This document shows positions 23,191-31,738 of a DNA stretch of 37,824 bases, piece after piece. The DNA is from an uncultured Azospirillum sp. (GTDB lineage: Bacteria > Pseudomonadota > Alphaproteobacteria > Azospirillales > Azospirillaceae): the NCBI RefSeq assembly GCF_946480385.1, contig NZ_CAMLJP010000057.1, positions 1-37,824 of the forward strand, written 5' to 3'. The notes below the pieces were generated by a model. The model saw only the letters and a program-made list of their open reading frames with translations. It did no database searches and had not been told where the DNA came from. The position numbers were made by a program, and so were the translations under genes. The stretch's first letter is position 1. Each line of letters begins with the position of its first letter.

Positions 23191-26100
23191 ATGCTTGACG
23201 GAGTTCCCGTCGCCGATCCGTCGCCCGACGCGCCGCCCCCGGTTCCGGCGTCGTCTCCCGCCACAGTATCCGTGCAAAGCGAAGGCGAACTGGCCGTCCG
23301 GTTGGCCGCGTTCGCCCGCCGTCCCGGCGGCGTCCTGCTGCTTGCCCGCAGCGACGCGCGCGCCACCCGGCTGGCACGGCTGGTGGGCGACCTGTTCCCC
23401 GATCTCGACACCGTCCTGCTGCCCATCGACGAGACGGCCGCCGGCGATCGTGCCGCGCCATCGCGGGCCGTGCTGGGGCGCCGCGCTGCCGGCCTGATGC
23501 GGCTTGCCGACGGGGGGAAGCCCACCGCCGGCCGGCTGGTGGTGGCCTCGGCCGATCTGGCTCTGCAATGGTTGCCGCCGCAAGACGCCTGGGCGGGCGG
23601 ACGCTTCCGCCTGACGCGGGGCATGGCCTATGACGAGACGGCATGGCGCGGCTGGTTCGCCCGCACCGGCTATGTGCTGGACGACCGGGTGGACGAGCCC
23701 GGCGAGGTGGCGATCCGCGGCGCGGTGGTGGAGGTCTTCCCCGGTGACTGCGAGCGTCCGGTCCGCTGCGACATCGCCGATGGCGTCGTGCGCGAACTGC
23801 GCCTGTATGATCCAGTTTCCCAAAGGTCGGTGAAGGCGATCGACGGGATCACGCTGGGTCCGGTCACCGAGTTGATCGTCGGGCCGGAGATGCTCGACCG
23901 GCTGGCCGCCAGCCTTGCCCGACTTGGGGCCGCCCTGCCGGACAGTCTGCGCCGGCAGTTGGAGGAGGGCCGGCGACCCTACGGCTTCGACCTTCAACTC
24001 CCCAATGTCTTCGACGATTGCCCTTTGCTGCTCGACCTGCTGCCGGATGCGCTGGTTGTGCTGGATGCCGGCGCGCGCGACCGCATCGAGGCGCGGGCCG
24101 ACGATCTGGCGGAAGCCGGACTGGATCGGCGCATTCGCCGCGACGATCCCTGTCTGCTGCCGATCCCGGCGCTCGAACGCCGGTTGATCGACGCCGATGC
24201 GCTGGAAGAAGAACTTTCCGCCCGGGCTGCCCTGCCGGTGGAGATGACGGCAGGCCACGTTGTGGAGCCGGTGCGGACCGAACGCACGCTGCTGCGGCGT
24301 GCTGCGGCCCTGGCCAGCGAGGGCAGGGCGGTATTGCTCGGTGTCCGCTCCGGCGCGGGTTCGGGCGAGGCTGATCGGCTGGCCGAGCGGGCATCTTCGG
24401 CGTTGGAACGCCCGGTGCCGCGTCTCGACCGCTGGCCTGAACCGCCGCTGGCGGCGGGCGATTGCGCCGTTCTGCCTCTGCGAACCGCCGACGGCTTTGT
24501 CTGCGACGGCATGACCGTTCTGGTGGCGCCGCGCCATGGCGAGGAGCGTGGCGGCGAGGCGCCGACCCGGCCGCCGCTGGCCCCGTCGGAACTGGCGACC
24601 GGCGATTTCGTCGTGCATCTCGATTATGGAATCGGCCGGCTGATCGGGCTGGAAACCATCGCCGCCGGGGACGGGGAGGAGTCGGCCGCCGATTTCCTGG
24701 TCCTTGATTACGCCCATGACGACCGGCTGCTGGTGCCGACCGCCGATTTCGACCGGCTGTGGCGCCATGGGTCCGCCGACACCGGCGCGAAGCTCGACAG
24801 CCTGAAGAACGCCCATTGGCTGGAACGCCGCGCCGTGCTGGAGGCGGAGATCGCCGAGACCGCCAAGGGCATTCTGCGCGAGGCTCGCCGCCGCGCCCGC
24901 GAAGTGGCTCCGGTCATCGACCCTCCCGCCGACCGCATGCGCCGCTTCGGCGCCCGCTTCGGCTTCGACCCCACCGAGGGGCAGCGGCGCGCCGTTCAGG
25001 CGGTGCTCGACGCCATGCGCCAGGGCCATCCGATGGACCATCTGGTCTGCGCCGATGTCGGGTACGGCAAGACGGAGGTGGCCTTGCGCGCCGCGGCGGC
25101 GGTGGTTTTTGCCGGCCATCAGGTGGCGGTGATGGCCCCGACCTCCGTCCTCGCCCGTCAGCATCTGGATGTGTTCCGCCGTCGCTTCGCCGGCTTCGGC
25201 GTGACGGTGGAGCCGCTGACCGGCGCCATGACCAAGGCCGAGGCCGACCGGGTGCGCGCCGGGCTGGCCGATGGCTCGGTTGACATCGTCATCGGCACCC
25301 ATGCGTTGCTGTCCAAGGATGTCCGGTTCGACCGCCTCGGCCTGATGGTGGTGGATGAGGAACAGCGGTTCGGCGCCGCCCAGAAACAGGCGCTGAAACG
25401 GCGCACCAAGGGCGTCCACTGTCTGGCGCTCAGTGCCACGCCGATCCCGCGCACCCTGCAGGGCGCCTTGGCGGGCCTGCGCGGGCTCAGCATCATCGAC
25501 ACGCCGCCGGCGCGTCGGCGGCCGGTGCGCACCGCCGTCACCCCGCGCGATCCCGCCACCGCCCGCGCCGCCCTGCTGCGCGAATTGGGGCGCGGCGGGC
25601 AGGCCTTCTGCGTCGCTCCGCGCATCGCCGACCTCGGGGAACTGGAGGCGTGGATCCGCGAACTGGCGCCGTCGGCCCGCATCGCGGTGGCACATGGCCG
25701 GCTGGGGGCAGCGGCGCTGGACGATGCGGTGATGGGCTTCGTAGACGGCGAGAGCGACATCCTGCTGGCGACGCCGATCATCGAATCCGGCATCGACATC
25801 CCGCGCGCCAACACGCTGCTGCTGTTCCGTCCCGACCTGTTCGGGCTGGGCCAGCTGCACCAGCTGCGCGGCCGGGTCGGGCGGGGCGCTGTGCAGGGTT
25901 ACGCCTATCTGCTGACCGATCCCGACCACCCGCTGGAGGAGCGGGCGGCCCGCCGGCTCGGCTCGCTGGAGGTGATCGAAAGCCTGGGCGGCGGCTTCGT
26001 GCTGAGCATGCTCGACCTCGACCAGCGCGGGGCGGGCGATCTGCTGGGCGAAGATCAGAGCGGCCATCTGCGCGCGGTGGGGACCGAACTCTATCAGCGC

Positions 26101-26610
26101 ATCCTGGCCGATGCCCTGCGGGCGCTGCGCCGCCAGCCCGACGACCGCTGGGACCCGGAGGTGACGGTCGCGGTGCCGCACTGCATCCCGTCCGCCTACA
26201 TCCCGGAGGAGGAACTGCGCATCGGCCTGCACCGCCGCATCGCCCGCACCCGCGAGGCCGGCGAACTGGACGCCCTGCGCGAGGAGATGGAGGACCGCTT
26301 CGGCCCACTGCCGGACCCGGTGGAGCGGCTGCTGGCCATCGCCGATCTGCGGTGCCGCTGCCGGGCGTTGGGCATCGCATCGCTCGGCTGCGGCCCGGCG
26401 GGCGTCGCCGTCACCCTGCGGGGCGAGCGCGCCGCGGCAAAGGTCGTGACGTTGGCTAAACGCTCCAAGGGCTTCCTGCGCGCCCAGGACGACCGGCTGT
26501 CCGCCGTGCTGGAGGCGCCGGACGCCGAGGGCCGGCTTGCCAACGCGGCCCGTATGCTCGACTGCATCGAGGCGATCGTCCGCAAGGCGCAGCGGCGCAA
26601 GCGGGGGTAG
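23191..26610 (+). CDS. Mfd-family (transcription-repair coupling factor) helicase, divergent
   Basis: The product has 1139 residues from the ATG at 23191; an open frame reaches back to a GTG at 23104, but its codons look non-coding. Domains in order: a UvrB-like N-terminal part (RTGYVLDDRVDEPGEVAIRG and VVEVFPGD), weakly conserved; the RNA-polymerase-interaction domain (GDFVVHLDYGIGRLIGLETI); and a RecG-like translocase with Walker A ADVGYGKTEVA, VVDEEQRFG, SATPIPRTL, IIESGIDIPRAN and HQLRGRVGR. Then comes the TRG-like DLDQRGAGDLLGEDQSGH and a C-terminal Mfd domain from about 1000. Mfd releases stalled RNA polymerase and recruits UvrA. The N-terminal UvrB-like module departs from typical Mfd, so this may be a paralogue beside a standard Mfd elsewhere. 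It is unrelated to the surrounding glycan genes and converges on the next gene with a 6-base gap. Confidence 0.88.
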   Translation: MLDGVPVADPSPDAPPPVPASSPATVSVQSEGELAVRLAAFARRPGGVLLLARSDARATRLARLVGDLFPDLDTVLLPIDETAAGDRAAPSRAVLGRRAAGLMRLADGGKPTAGRLVVASADLALQWLPPQDAWAGGRFRLTRGMAYDETAWRGWFARTGYVLDDRVDEPGEVAIRGAVVEVFPGDCERPVRCDIADGVVRELRLYDPVSQRSVKAIDGITLGPVTELIVGPEMLDRLAASLARLGAALPDSLRRQLEEGRRPYGFDLQLPNVFDDCPLLLDLLPDALVVLDAGARDRIEARADDLAEAGLDRRIRRDDPCLLPIPALERRLIDADALEEELSARAALPVEMTAGHVVEPVRTERTLLRRAAALASEGRAVLLGVRSGAGSGEADRLAERASSALERPVPRLDRWPEPPLAAGDCAVLPLRTADGFVCDGMTVLVAPRHGEERGGEAPTRPPLAPSELATGDFVVHLDYGIGRLIGLETIAAGDGEESAADFLVLDYAHDDRLLVPTADFDRLWRHGSADTGAKLDSLKNAHWLERRAVLEAEIAETAKGILREARRRAREVAPVIDPPADRMRRFGARFGFDPTEGQRRAVQAVLDAMRQGHPMDHLVCADVGYGKTEVALRAAAAVVFAGHQVAVMAPTSVLARQHLDVFRRRFAGFGVTVEPLTGAMTKAEADRVRAGLADGSVDIVIGTHALLSKDVRFDRLGLMVVDEEQRFGAAQKQALKRRTKGVHCLALSATPIPRTLQGALAGLRGLSIIDTPPARRRPVRTAVTPRDPATARAALLRELGRGGQAFCVAPRIADLGELEAWIRELAPSARIAVAHGRLGAAALDDAVMGFVDGESDILLATPIIESGIDIPRANTLLLFRPDLFGLGQLHQLRGRVGRGAVQGYAYLLTDPDHPLEERAARRLGSLEVIESLGGGFVLSMLDLDQRGAGDLLGEDQSGHLRAVGTELYQRILADALRALRRQPDDRWDPEVTVAVPHCIPSAYIPEEELRIGLHRRIARTREAGELDALREEMEDRFGPLPDPVERLLAIADLRCRCRALGIASLGCGPAGVAVTLRGERAAAKVVTLAKRSKGFLRAQDDRLSAVLEAPDAEGRLANAARMLDCIEAIVRKAQRRKRG

Positions 26611-26616
26611 GCCCGG

Positions 26617-27840
26617 TCAGCCGCAGGCGCGCGCGATGACCCGCGGCAGGATGGCTGTCAGTGCCAGGGCGTCGAAGCAATGCTCCAGATACGCCGACCG
26701 CAGCCTCGCGCGGCGGCCGGCGTCGTCTGCCAGCGCGGAGAGCAGGCGTACGGCCTCGTCCTCGTCGGTGAAGGTCAGCTGATCCTCGGTTGGGCCGAAT
26801 ATCAGGGCGGTGTCGGCGTGGCGCCAACTCACCAGCAGCCCGTTCCGTTTGACGATCTCCAGCGTCCTCGGGAAGATCGCCGTGTCGTAGGCGAGGCTGC
26901 CGAAATCCAGGCAGGCCGCCGCGGTGGGGTAGGCATTGCGCGGGGCCGCCGATACCGGGCCGGCATCGAGGCCGAACCGCTCCCAGCCATTGCCCCACAG
27001 CGAGAATCCCTCGCCGAATCCACGGCGCAGCGCGCCGGCGAAGCGGCGCCGGTTCTCCACCGCGAAGGCAATGGTGAAGGCCCGGTTGAACTCAAGTGTC
27101 CAGGCCGGATCCGCCGACCGATCGGTCAGCCCGCAGCTATCCATGGCCTGCAGCCGGTGCAGCTTCGGCCGTTTCATCATCGCCGCGGCCACCTCCTCCG
27201 CATCGCGCTGGATCGCCGGTGACACCGGGTCACGTCCGGACTCCAGATGCTCCGGCCAGCCCTGCCCCAGATAGAGGAAGCGGTCGCCCACCGAAGCCTC
27301 GGCCCCGGCGTCCGAATGTCCCTTCATCGCGGCATAGGGGTGGCGCCGCAGTCCGGGCGTGTCCTGCGCCATCCAGCGCTTGTAGAGGTCCACCGACCCG
27401 TCCGCTGCCGGAGCGGTGCAGATCGAGCGATGAACCCCCAGCGGCTCGTGGAAGACCCGGCTCAGCCCCAGGCGTACGGCTTGCGCCGCCGACCCCTGGC
27501 ACATGCACCACATGGACACGTCGTTGTCGGTCATCCAGCGGTCGGTCTCGCGGATTTCCTCCGCAGTGCCGGCGCCGATCTCCTCCAACGGGTGCTTCAG
27601 GCAGATGTGGACGATGGCCGGACTTGCACCAAACTGCGCGGTGTAGGCGCGCACCATCTCCACCGTCGGCCTGGGAATCTCAAACAGATTCAGCACGAAC
27701 AGGACGTCGATGCGGCGGTCGATCACCTCCTGCGAGATGTCGGGCAGCGCCAGCACAGACTCGTGCCCCAGATCGATCAGCGCCGCGTGGATCGACCACA
27801 GGATTTCCGACGTGCCTTGTCCGCAAAGCAGGAAGCGCAT
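26617..27840 (-). CDS. Glycosyltransferase-like protein (CgeB/GT1-type, C-terminal glycosyl-transfer domain)
   Basis: The product has 407 residues. ATG at 27840 begins 3 bases after the upstream stop, and GGAG lies 7 bases before it. The N-terminus (MRFLLCGQGTSEILWSIHAAL) has the beta-loop-alpha of a GT-B fold. Near the C-terminus, CLDFGSLAYDTAIFPRTLEIVKRNGLLVSW followed by DEDEAVRLLSALADD resembles the donor domain of CgeB-type glycosyltransferases ('R-x-F-E-x-x-A-x-G-x-x-x', then 'F-x-D-x-x-E'). Here the key glutamate position reads TLEIVKRNG. The middle region (WMTDNDVSMWCMCQGSAA) is Cys/Trp-rich and unassigned. It is last in a four-gene minus-strand unit. A sugar-transfer role is likely but not certain. 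Confidence 0.7.
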   Translation of the reverse strand: MRFLLCGQGTSEILWSIHAALIDLGHESVLALPDISQEVIDRRIDVLFVLNLFEIPRPTVEMVRAYTAQFGASPAIVHICLKHPLEEIGAGTAEEIRETDRWMTDNDVSMWCMCQGSAAQAVRLGLSRVFHEPLGVHRSICTAPAADGSVDLYKRWMAQDTPGLRRHPYAAMKGHSDAGAEASVGDRFLYLGQGWPEHLESGRDPVSPAIQRDAEEVAAAMMKRPKLHRLQAMDSCGLTDRSADPAWTLEFNRAFTIAFAVENRRRFAGALRRGFGEGFSLWGNGWERFGLDAGPVSAAPRNAYPTAAACLDFGSLAYDTAIFPRTLEIVKRNGLLVSWRHADTALIFGPTEDQLTFTDEDEAVRLLSALADDAGRRARLRSAYLEHCFDALALTAILPRVIARACG

Positions 27841-27843
27841 GCG

Positions 27844-29481
27844 CTATCTCCGCGCCGCGAACAGGCCGGCCGCCTCGGCCATGTAGGCGGAGAGCTGTGC
27901 GTTGTCGGCGCCTTCCCGCTCCACCGCGGCGATGCGGGTGCGGGCCTCCTGCCGCGCTTCGGCCAGCAGCGCCGGATCGCCGGCCAGGGCGGCGGCGCGG
28001 GCGACATAGGCCGCGTCGTCGGCGACCAGGAAGGAGGGGCCGGCGACACTGGCGACGTCACCGCCGTCGAAGGACAGCACCGGCACGCCGCCCGCCATCG
28101 CCTGCGCCGCCCCCGCTCCGCCGCCGGTGCGGCGCGGGTTGACAAACAGGTCGCAGACCGACATCAGCGCCTCCATCCGGTCGACATGGCCGAGGCTGCG
28201 CAGCTGCCCGGCATGCCCGTCCGCGGCCAGCCGCCCGGGCAAAGCCTCCACCCCGCCGGCGAACAGCACCAGCGCCTGCGGGACGGCATCCAGAATCCGC
28301 CCCAGCAGTTCGAGGAATGCGCCGTCGGCCTCGGCATCCAGGCGGTTGCCGACCACGACACAGACGAACGCGGAGTCCGGCAGAGAGAATTCGGCGCGCG
28401 TCGCGGTATCGCCGGTGCGGCGCAGCGACAGGCCGAAGCGCGACGGACGCCAGGACCGGGCGAGCCGCCCATGGTCGGCCGGCGGCGCGTGGCCGCCGAA
28501 ATCCAGCACGATGTCGGCAAGCGAGACGATCCGCCCGCTGGTCGTCGGGATGCACATCAGCGGACGCGCGCATTCGAGCAGGTCGGCGACGATCACCGAG
28601 CCGCCGAAGGCGATCGCCAGATCGGGATCGAACGCCTCCACCGCCGACAGAAAGCCGCCAAGCTTCTCCACGGTGATGCCGGGCGCGGTGGACGAAAGCA
28701 TGCGGATCCGCTCGCCGCCGCAGCGGATCGTCTGCTCCCCCGACAGCCTCTCTTCCAGCGCGGCGGCGAAGGGCGGGACGAAGGGGCTGTAATAGCGGTC
28801 CGGCATCATGTTGGTGTTCAGCACCAGAACCGTTCGGCCAAGGTCGCGCTGCAGCCGGACCGCCAGCAGCAGCAGGTCGCGCGACGGCTGGTGTTCGGCG
28901 GACAGGAACTGGTTCGTCACGATGACGACCCGTCCGGTATCGGGCATCCCCGCCTGCCTTGCCGCCGGGGTCAGCCCCAGACGCAATGCGATCTGCCGCA
29001 GGAAGCGCTCGTAGAAGGCAAACAGGTGCTCCGTGACGAAATCGGGCACGGACGCCATGTCCATGCGCATCAGGAAAAGCTGGCGCTGCATGGACCAGTA
29101 GATCTGGTTGATCCCCTCCAGCGACGCCAGATCCAGCACGGCGTCCAGCATGCCCAGGATGCGCAGGTATCGCCGCAGGTCGCCGGACACAGCGGCAAGG
29201 GCCGATTCCCGCAGGATCGGGTCGAGGTTGGCCGTCTCAGCGTCCAGCGCTCTCATCGCCCCGGCATCGCTGCCCAGCCCTGCCGCCCTCGCGGCTTCGC
29301 AGCTTTCCGAAATCGCCTTCAAAGCCTCCCCGGTCCCGGCTGGACCGTGCAGTCGGGTGATCAGGTCGGTCAGTGTAGCGGCGTGGGGGTCGGAGGCTGG
29401 CATCGTTCGAACGGTCCCGGTTGGCACGACGACCGCCGGCGGCGCCTCGACGGGCGGGACTCGGTCAGCATCCGTTTCCAC
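27844..29481 (-). CDS. GT4-like glycosyltransferase with long helical N-terminus
   Basis: The product has 545 residues from a GTG at 29481; an ATG at 29403 (519 residues) is an alternative start. The first 190 residues are mostly helical (AISESCEAARAAGLG, GDLRRYLRILGMLDAVLDLA). A GT-B-like pair follows: VVIVTNQFLSAEHQPSRDLL and LGRTVLVLNTNM start the first domain, and FVCVVVGNRLDAEADGAFLELL, LRSLGHVDRMEALMSVCDLFVNPRRTGGGAGAAQAMAGG-like text in the second matches GT4 donor domains. The usual WEG/PEPFG...E block is replaced by NPRRTGGGAGAAQAMAGGV, so the E-x7-E motif is altered. It shares the operon with the PRTase/kinase-like fusion upstream and the CgeB-like gene 3 bases downstream. The substrate is unknown. 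Confidence 0.75.
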   Translation of the reverse strand: METDADRVPPVEAPPAVVVPTGTVRTMPASDPHAATLTDLITRLHGPAGTGEALKAISESCEAARAAGLGSDAGAMRALDAETANLDPILRESALAAVSGDLRRYLRILGMLDAVLDLASLEGINQIYWSMQRQLFLMRMDMASVPDFVTEHLFAFYERFLRQIALRLGLTPAARQAGMPDTGRVVIVTNQFLSAEHQPSRDLLLLAVRLQRDLGRTVLVLNTNMMPDRYYSPFVPPFAAALEERLSGEQTIRCGGERIRMLSSTAPGITVEKLGGFLSAVEAFDPDLAIAFGGSVIVADLLECARPLMCIPTTSGRIVSLADIVLDFGGHAPPADHGRLARSWRPSRFGLSLRRTGDTATRAEFSLPDSAFVCVVVGNRLDAEADGAFLELLGRILDAVPQALVLFAGGVEALPGRLAADGHAGQLRSLGHVDRMEALMSVCDLFVNPRRTGGGAGAAQAMAGGVPVLSFDGGDVASVAGPSFLVADDAAYVARAAALAGDPALLAEARQEARTRIAAVEREGADNAQLSAYMAEAAGLFAARR

Positions 29482-29514
29482 CCATAGGAGTGACGCCGCC
29501 GGGTGTCAACGCCA

Positions 29515-31269
29515 TCATCCCGCGTCCTTCGGTGGCAAGGAGAATTGCCACCATCGCTCCTCGTATCGACGACGTTCGTCGGCTGCCGACGGGTCGCTGC
29601 CAGTGGCGAAGGTCCAATAGCCGATTTGGAAGGCGATGTAGCAGGGGATGCAGAAGGCCAGAAGCCTGCGGTCGAGCGGCACGGCCCCTTCGACCGCCCG
29701 GCACAGGGCCTCGGCCTGCGCGTCCGACAGGTCGAATTCTACGATCCCGCCAGCCACGTCCCAGGCGATGTCCTGGCAGCCGATCAGGTCATGGGCGAAG
29801 GCATGGTCCAGCGCATCGCTTTTCATCAGCCGTCCGTCCGGCAGCCGCAGCCATTCCCAGCGGTGCAGGCGGTTGTCGGTGACGACCCGGCGCAGGCCCG
29901 CCTCCAGTTCGGCCAGCCGGTCGGCCGTCCAGCCGTCCAGCGCCTTCGCGGCGCCGTCGCCCAGCGCCTCGCCAACATTCGTGCGCGCCATGGTCAACAG
30001 GTCCGCCAGGGCGGCGCCCGATCCGGACGGAGCGGGGAAGCGTTCGGCGCGGAAAGCCAGATAGCCGGCGAGGCGTTCCACGGCGTCCGGCGTCACCTCC
30101 GTCAGGGGGCGTGCGTCCTCCAGCCAGCGTTCCGCAAGGAAGCCGTGGCGCAGGATCGACGGCTCCGCTGTGAAGCCGGCGGCGTGAAGGGCGTGGGCAC
30201 GCTCCAGCGCCTGTTCCCCCGCTCCGCCCAGCCCGGCGAACTTCAGCAGCCATGATCCCGTGGCCGTGCGCAGCAGGAATTTGCGGCGTTCCTGTTGCGG
30301 ATTGGCAGGCAGGCCGCCGGAAGTGCCGTACAACCGCCGCCACCCGCCTCCCGACAGATCGTCCAGCGGTGCGACGGGCGGGCCGAGACTGTCCACGAAC
30401 CATCGCTCCAGCGGCGAGAACGGCCTCTCTGTGGACCGGAACAGGTCGTCGAAGCCGACCACCGGGCGCACAGCCTCGGCCCATCGCCGCCGGTGGCGGT
30501 CGGAGGCCTGCGGGCCAAGCTCGCCGCCATGGCCGGGCAGGAAGGCGATCCGGTCCGCCGCCACTCCCTGTGCCTCCAGCCAGTCGGCCACGGCGCCGAA
30601 GGAACTGCCCGACAGCCCCGGCCCCTCGTCCACGACGACATAGGTCGCCTTGGGATCTGCCAGCAAGGCGGCGCGCAGTCTCTCCGACACCCGCAACTCC
30701 CGTCGGAAGGGATGGCCGATCGGCCGCAGGGTCACCGGTGTCGGCGCCTTCAGCGCAATCGCCGCCATGGCTGCCAGCCCGGTGCCGATGCTGCGCAGTC
30801 CGATCACCATCGGCGATTTGGCCAAGCTCGGCGGCAGACGCGCCGCCGCTTCCAGATAGGCTTCGGGGTAGAGGCTGTAGAAGGCATAGCCTTCGGCCCT
30901 GCGCATGCCGACCGTTTCGGGCAGTGGCAGGGCGGACAGCCGGTCGAGCGCGTCGAGAGAATGGGCAGTATCCGGTGGATCGGTCAACCGCCCGCCCAAC
31001 CGCCAGGATGCGGCGACGCCGGCGGCAAGCTCCATCACCACCGCCATGGCTGCATCCTGCAAGGGAGTGCGGTCGTCCATGCCCGAGGCGTGGAATTCCC
31101 AATCGGCCAAACCCTGCGCCAGTTCTGCCGCTTCGATGAACAGCGTTACCAGAGCGCCATGCCGTTCCGGGCCGGAAGCGGCAGGGCCGCCGCCGGCAAG
31201 GCCGCACCGCAGCCTCGCGATCCGGCGGCGCGGATCCTCGCAAACCTCCTGGTCACCATAGACCAGCAT
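29515..31269 (-). CDS. Phosphoribosyltransferase-like/kinase-like fusion protein
   Basis: The product has 584 residues. Residues about 150-290 look like a type I PRTase: VIGLRSIGTGLAAMAA (about 153) and the PRPP-binding loop form TYVVVDEGPGLSGSSF (about 210), where DE-G-x-x-x-SGSS stands in for the usual DD-x-x-TGGT. Residues about 315-560 resemble an aminoglycoside-phosphotransferase-like kinase lobe: KFLLRTATGSWLLKFAG has the beta strand with the candidate ATP-contacting lysine, and AHDLIGCQDIAWDVAGGIVEF carries a late aspartate. The usual HGD catalytic loop reads LHRWEW (about 468), so catalysis is doubtful or altered. The first 140 residues are helical, with a QGLADWEF motif. It sits between a tiny membrane peptide gene and two glycosyltransferase-like genes. 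Both domain assignments are by motif only; the reaction is unknown. Confidence 0.65.
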   Translation of the reverse strand: MLVYGDQEVCEDPRRRIARLRCGLAGGGPAASGPERHGALVTLFIEAAELAQGLADWEFHASGMDDRTPLQDAAMAVVMELAAGVAASWRLGGRLTDPPDTAHSLDALDRLSALPLPETVGMRRAEGYAFYSLYPEAYLEAAARLPPSLAKSPMVIGLRSIGTGLAAMAAIALKAPTPVTLRPIGHPFRRELRVSERLRAALLADPKATYVVVDEGPGLSGSSFGAVADWLEAQGVAADRIAFLPGHGGELGPQASDRHRRRWAEAVRPVVGFDDLFRSTERPFSPLERWFVDSLGPPVAPLDDLSGGGWRRLYGTSGGLPANPQQERRKFLLRTATGSWLLKFAGLGGAGEQALERAHALHAAGFTAEPSILRHGFLAERWLEDARPLTEVTPDAVERLAGYLAFRAERFPAPSGSGAALADLLTMARTNVGEALGDGAAKALDGWTADRLAELEAGLRRVVTDNRLHRWEWLRLPDGRLMKSDALDHAFAHDLIGCQDIAWDVAGGIVEFDLSDAQAEALCRAVEGAVPLDRRLLAFCIPCYIAFQIGYWTFATGSDPSAADERRRYEERWWQFSLPPKDAG

Positions 31270-31284
31270 CGCCGCCGGCCACCG

Positions 31285-31425
31285 TTACCAGGTCGGGAAG
31301 AACAGCAGCAGCAGGGCCAGAACCGCAAGGATGCCCAGAATGCCCCACATGGCGGGGCGCCCCATGCCCCGCGAGGTGCCGGCCTTCGGGAGTTCAGTGC
31401 CCACTTTCCGGAAAGGGCCAGCCAT
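31285..31425 (-). CDS. 46-residue single-span membrane peptide
   Basis: ATG at 31425 is preceded by AGGAG at 8 bases, a better start than an open codon 25 codons upstream. The N-terminal 23 residues are basic and hydrophilic (MAGPFRKVGTELPKAGTSRG). Then a hydrophobic helix, WGILGILAVLALLLLFF, runs almost to the end (PTW). By the positive-inside rule the basic N-terminus is cytoplasmic. It is the first gene of the minus-strand unit and ends 15 bases before the PRTase/kinase-like fusion gene. The function is unknown; it could be a membrane anchor or small regulator for the downstream enzymes. Its size, ribosome site and helix make a chance reading unlikely. Confidence 0.7.
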   Translation of the reverse strand: MAGPFRKVGTELPKAGTSRGMGRPAMWGILGILAVLALLLLFFPTW

Positions 31426-31474
31426 CGTGTTTGCTCCTGACAATGTCGATCTGTCGGTACTCAACAGGGCATGG

Positions 31475-31490
31475 CCGGCAAAGTTGCCGG
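31475..31490. promoter_or_regulatory. Perfect inverted repeat, candidate operator
   Basis: CCGGCAA-AG-TTGCCGG is a perfect 7-base inverted repeat with a 2-base centre. It lies 50 bases upstream of the 46-residue peptide start, in the divergent gap before the sulfate operon. The size and position suit a dimeric repressor site. No regulator can be named. Confidence 0.3.
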
Positions 31491-31522
31491 TTCCGATCAC
31501 GATCCCCCGTCAGGCATGAGAA

Positions 31523-31538
31523 TGGCACGCGCCGTGCC
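31523..31538 (+). promoter_or_regulatory. Sigma-54-like promoter match upstream of the sulfate importer
   Basis: TGGCACG-CGCC-GTGCC matches the -24 element exactly, and GG and GC are 10 bases apart; the -12 element reads GTGC in place of TTGC. The same bases form the inverted repeat GGCACG-CGC-CGTGCC (31524-31538), so it may instead be an operator. A start here would leave a leader of about 190 bases before sbp, in which I see no structure. Confidence 0.3.
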
Positions 31539-31738
31539 GAACGGAGTTCCCCCAGCCACTTTTCGCCGTAACGCCAAGGGGTTGACGACAGCGCGCGGTT
31601 TTCCCGCATCCGAACGCAAAAAACCGCTTCCCAAGCACCACACCGGCATGCAAACTCTACGAAGCAGATAGAAAAAGAGCGCCGCATACCACGAAAGAGA
31701 ATAGTGAAAATCGGCAGCCACCGAAGGAGGCTTTTGCC

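Noticed and set aside
21709..26232. 1507-codon open frame on the minus strand across the Mfd-family gene
   Set aside because: It is antisense to a gene with clear helicase motifs. The translation is rich in H, R, G, A, Q with no conserved motif, as expected for an antisense frame in high-GC DNA.
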